NCBI GenBank assembly: GCA_003695045.1
Contig: RFJB01000096.1
Span: 1-6,811 of the forward strand
From: Candidatus Woesearchaeota archaeon
Lineage (GTDB): Archaea; Nanobdellota; Nanobdellia; Woesearchaeales; J091
Reading direction: 5' to 3'
Length of the DNA stretch: 6,811 bases
In this document: positions 5,083 through 6,811 of the stretch, in pieces
Numbering within the stretch: position 1 is the stretch's first letter
Layout: each line of letters opens with the position of its first letter
The notes under the pieces: model-generated
What the model was told of the DNA's origin: nothing
Database searches by the model: none
The model's input: the letters and a program-made list of their open reading frames with translations, nothing else
Translations under genes and position numbers: made by a program

Positions 5083-5370
5083 TCAGTGGGTGTACTGGAG
5101 CCACAGGACCCAAATTATTATCAGCAGGCCGAAGAGGGTAATCATGATGCCGGTTATCATGATGTCCTTTCGCGTGAAATGCTCCATTACAAGCTTCTGC
5201 CTCCACTGGTAGGGCATCAGAAAGTATGAAATTCCCACGAGCAAAATTGCGATTCCCATTGGGAGACCGAAAAGCGAACTGTTGACATTAAGAAGTATAG
5301 CCATGGCAAGGAAGATTCCCAGAAGAACGAGATAAAGGACATGAACTTCGTCTTTTCTGTGCGCGACCAT
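5083..5370 (-). CDS. Small three-helix membrane protein, function unknown
   Basis: The 95-residue product starts with a short charged segment (MVAHRKDEVH). Hydrophobic helices lie at about 10-27, 33-52 and 70-91, with a polar loop (PYQWRQKLVMEHFTRKD) between the second and third. The start is supported by GGGGGTG at 5376-5382, with GGTG 5 nt before the ATG, and by a TATA-like box at 5411-5418 that predicts a short leader of about 18 nt. It is transcribed towards the eS6 operon but ends about 90 bp before that operon's own promoter. There are no cysteines or catalytic motifs and no family was recognised. Confidence 0.78.
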   Translation of the reverse strand: MVAHRKDEVHVLYLVLLGIFLAMAILLNVNSSLFGLPMGIAILLVGISYFLMPYQWRQKLVMEHFTRKDIMITGIMITLFGLLIIIWVLWLQYTH

Positions 5371-5486
5371 TGAAACACCCCCGGTACTCTCCTGTTTGCT
5401 GCCCGCAGCATATTTAAGATTTATTAAGCATTCTGAAGTGGTGTCAGGGGAAAGGAATAAATATCCAGTCCTCTTAACACATCCTC
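5371..5486. promoter_or_regulatory. Divergent promoter region: TATA box at 5411-5418 (minus) and TATA box at 5456-5464 (plus)
   Basis: The minus-strand box reads CTTAAATA, about 44 bp before the ATG of the three-helix membrane protein, leaving room for its Shine-Dalgarno site. The plus-strand box reads AATAAATAT, preceded by GGGGAAAGG. Its centre is 27 bp before the ATG at 5487, which predicts a leaderless mRNA. No other structure was noticed in the gap. Confidence 0.55.
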
Positions 5487-5879
5487 ATGACAACGCTTCA
5501 CCTTCCGGACCACGATTTTCCCACGCACCTGGGAGTTTATCGCGGAACAACAAAGGTCACGCCCGATGTATACACGCGCTCTGACGGCTACAGAGGAATC
5601 CTGACAGGGACATACATCTGGACCAAAGGGCTCGTCAGCGAGGTTGCCCTGCCCATTATACGATACTTTGCCATGACCAATCAGGCGTTCTCTGACGAAT
5701 GGCAGGGAAAAAGCACCCTTGAAGAACTTATAAACAGCAGGGACATGGCATCAGTTCTGAGAAAAGCATTCTTCAACAGGGAGTGGCTCGTCAGGAACGG
5801 CATTTACATCCGCGACGAGGACTTCCTCGTCATAGGGTATCCCTTTGTGAATCCTTCTTACGCTTCTCAAAAATCATGA
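5487..5879 (+). CDS. Conserved-looking protein of unknown function, 130 residues, leaderless
   Basis: The ATG at 5487 lies 27 bp downstream of a BRE/TATA-like element and has no Shine-Dalgarno sequence, so translation is probably leaderless. The product appears soluble, has no cysteine and no signal peptide, and mixes aromatic and charged residues in a normal way (for example GYRGILTGTYIWTKGL at 34-49 and FFNREWLVRNGIYIRDEDF at 95-113). It therefore reads as a true protein rather than a chance frame. I do not recognise a family. Its last 50 bp overlap the 3' end of folA on the opposite strand, so the C-terminal residues after about 115 are encoded antisense to the DHFR tail. An earlier natural end or a chance extension through that overlap cannot be excluded. 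Confidence 0.72.
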   Translation: MTTLHLPDHDFPTHLGVYRGTTKVTPDVYTRSDGYRGILTGTYIWTKGLVSEVALPIIRYFAMTNQAFSDEWQGKSTLEELINSRDMASVLRKAFFNREWLVRNGIYIRDEDFLVIGYPFVNPSYASQKS

Positions 5880-6360
5880 ACTCAAAGCCATGGTGGCGCT
5901 TTGATTCCACCGGTTCCCACTCCTTATCATCAATCTCGGGAAAAAACGCATCGCCCTCGTAACTGCCTTCAACGAGGGATATCAGCAGGCGATCGGCAAG
6001 GGGCATGAACTGCTCGTAGATGTTCGCGCCCCCGATTATGAATATCTCCCCTTCGTGTTTCTCAGCTTCATCCAGCGCTTCAGGGATGCTTCTGCACACG
6101 ATGACTCCTTCGCGCTCAGGCATCGTTCTGGATATCACAATATTAGTTCTGTTCGGCAGCGGCCTTCCTATGGACTCAAAGGTCTTCCTGCCCATGATGA
6201 CAATGTTGCCCGAAGTTATTCTTTTGAAATTCCTGAGGTCTTCGGGAATGTGCCACAAAAGCCGGTTGTCCTTTCCGATAACCCTGTCTCTGGTCATGGC
6301 TGCAATTATGCTGACTCTCTTTTTTCCTCCACCGGCACCTCCTGATGATGCTTCCGACAT
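5830..6360 (-). CDS. folA: Dihydrofolate reductase
   Basis: The 176-residue product reduces dihydrofolate to tetrahydrofolate with NADPH, regenerating the folate that thymidylate synthase oxidises. Family motifs are IIAAMTRDRVIGKDNRLLWHIPEDLRNFK (18-46, as segments IIAAM, RVIG, WHIPEDL), with D41 as the likely catalytic acid. GRKTFESIGRPLPNR (57-71) and IIGGANIYEQF (108-118) bind NADPH. Compared with E. coli DHFR there is an extra Gly/Ser-rich N-terminus (residues 2-12, SEASSGGAGGG). The start is supported by GAGG at 6371-6374, 10 nt upstream, and by a one-base overlap with the thyA stop (TGATG), implying coupled translation. The 3' end overlaps the opposite-strand unknown gene by 50 bp. Confidence 0.95.
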   Translation of the reverse strand: MSEASSGGAGGGKKRVSIIAAMTRDRVIGKDNRLLWHIPEDLRNFKRITSGNIVIMGRKTFESIGRPLPNRTNIVISRTMPEREGVIVCRSIPEALDEAEKHEGEIFIIGGANIYEQFMPLADRLLISLVEGSYEGDAFFPEIDDKEWEPVESKRHHGFEFMIFEKRKKDSQRDTL

Positions 6361-6811
6361 CAGACCGCAACCTCAAACTTTATTCTTGGATGCGGATTGT
6401 AATCCACAAGCTTTATGTCTTCAAATGTGAGGTCCCAGAACGGCTTGTCCGCAATCTCAATTCTCGGGAGTTTTCTGGGCTCCCTTTTGAGCTGCTCTTT
6501 CAATCCTTCAATGTGGTTAACATAGATATGCGCATCAATAATAGTGTGCGCAAATTCTCCCGGCTCAAAGCCGGTTTCCTTGGCGAGCATCATGGTAAGA
6601 AGCGAGTAGCACGCAAGGTTGAACGGGATGCCAAGAGCAATATCTCCCGAGCGTTGAGTAAGATGGCAGTTGAGCTTGTTGCCCTGCACCATAAACGCGA
6701 AGGTGTAATGGCACGGAGGCAGCCTGCTTTCGGCTGCATTGGCAGGGTGCCACGCAGAAACAACAAGGCGCCTCAGGTTTCTTGTTGTGGGGTCTTTTTT
6801 GATTTCCTTCA
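6360..6811 (-). CDS. thyA: Thymidylate synthase ThyA, C-terminal 149 residues (5' end outside window)
   Basis: The minus-strand frame is open to the right edge. The frame could be opened at an internal ATG (6692), but the family match continues upstream to the edge, so the gene is simply cut by the window. Recognisable blocks, in order, are KKDPTTRNLRRLVVSAWHP, then PPCHYTF with the catalytic cysteine encoded at 6711-6713. QRSGDIALGIPFN (dUMP site), DAHIYVNH and the end NPHPRIKFEVAV follow. The enzyme converts dUMP to dTMP using methylene-tetrahydrofolate and releases dihydrofolate, the substrate of the next gene. About 110-120 N-terminal residues are missing compared with E. coli ThyA. Confidence 0.96.
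   Translation of the reverse strand, partial: KEIKKDPTTRNLRRLVVSAWHPANAAESRLPPCHYTFAFMVQGNKLNCHLTQRSGDIALGIPFNLACYSLLTMMLAKETGFEPGEFAHTIIDAHIYVNHIEGLKEQLKREPRKLPRIEIADKPFWDLTFEDIKLVDYNPHPRIKFEVAV

Noticed and set aside
1..6811. CRISPR array, insertion sequence or att site
   Set aside because: No spaced direct repeats, transposase motifs or terminal inverted repeats were seen on either strand.

Overview
The window is from an archaeon. It carries an archaeal-type eS6 ribosomal protein gene followed by the gamma subunit of archaeal initiation factor 2. Upstream of several genes there are TATA boxes about 27 bp before the expected transcription start, some with purine-rich BRE-like bases. The ribosome binding sites fit an archaeal 16S 3' end (GAGGTG, AGGTGA, AGGAGG). 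Tight packing, small membrane proteins and the gene mix are compatible with a DPANN-type lineage such as Woesearchaeota, but the sequence does not prove that. No rRNA, tRNA, CRISPR array or insertion sequence was recognised.

Left edge (1-613, + strand): the C-terminal 94 residues of a DpnII/MboI-family type II restriction endonuclease, in noticeably AT-rich DNA. A 74-residue protein follows, with one membrane helix and an extremely basic Lys/Ser/Arg tail. The whole 6.8 kb contains only three GATC sites, which fits long exposure to a GATC-specific restriction system.

Middle left (614-2718): a full-length MgtE-type Mg2+ channel/transporter on the minus strand, whose stop codon directly abuts that of the basic-tail protein. 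It is divergent from a 170-residue membrane protein resembling a voltage-sensor domain (S1-S4-like) without a pore. The 170-bp gap between them holds both core promoters and three short dyads.

Centre (2738-4990, minus strand): an apparent operon eS6 - aIF2gamma - small secreted DUF333-type cysteine-rich protein. A good BRE/TATA element about 145 bp upstream of eS6 predicts a leader of about 118 nt that starts with a nested 51-nt hairpin. The aIF2gamma lacks the four cysteines of the usual zinc knuckle.

Right (5083-6811): a small three-helix membrane protein (minus), a divergent leaderless 130-residue protein of unknown function (+), and thyA-folA (thymidylate synthase and dihydrofolate reductase; minus). 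The last two are translationally coupled, thyA runs off the right edge, and together they make dTMP and recycle the folate cofactor. The 3' ends of folA and the unknown gene overlap by 50 bp.
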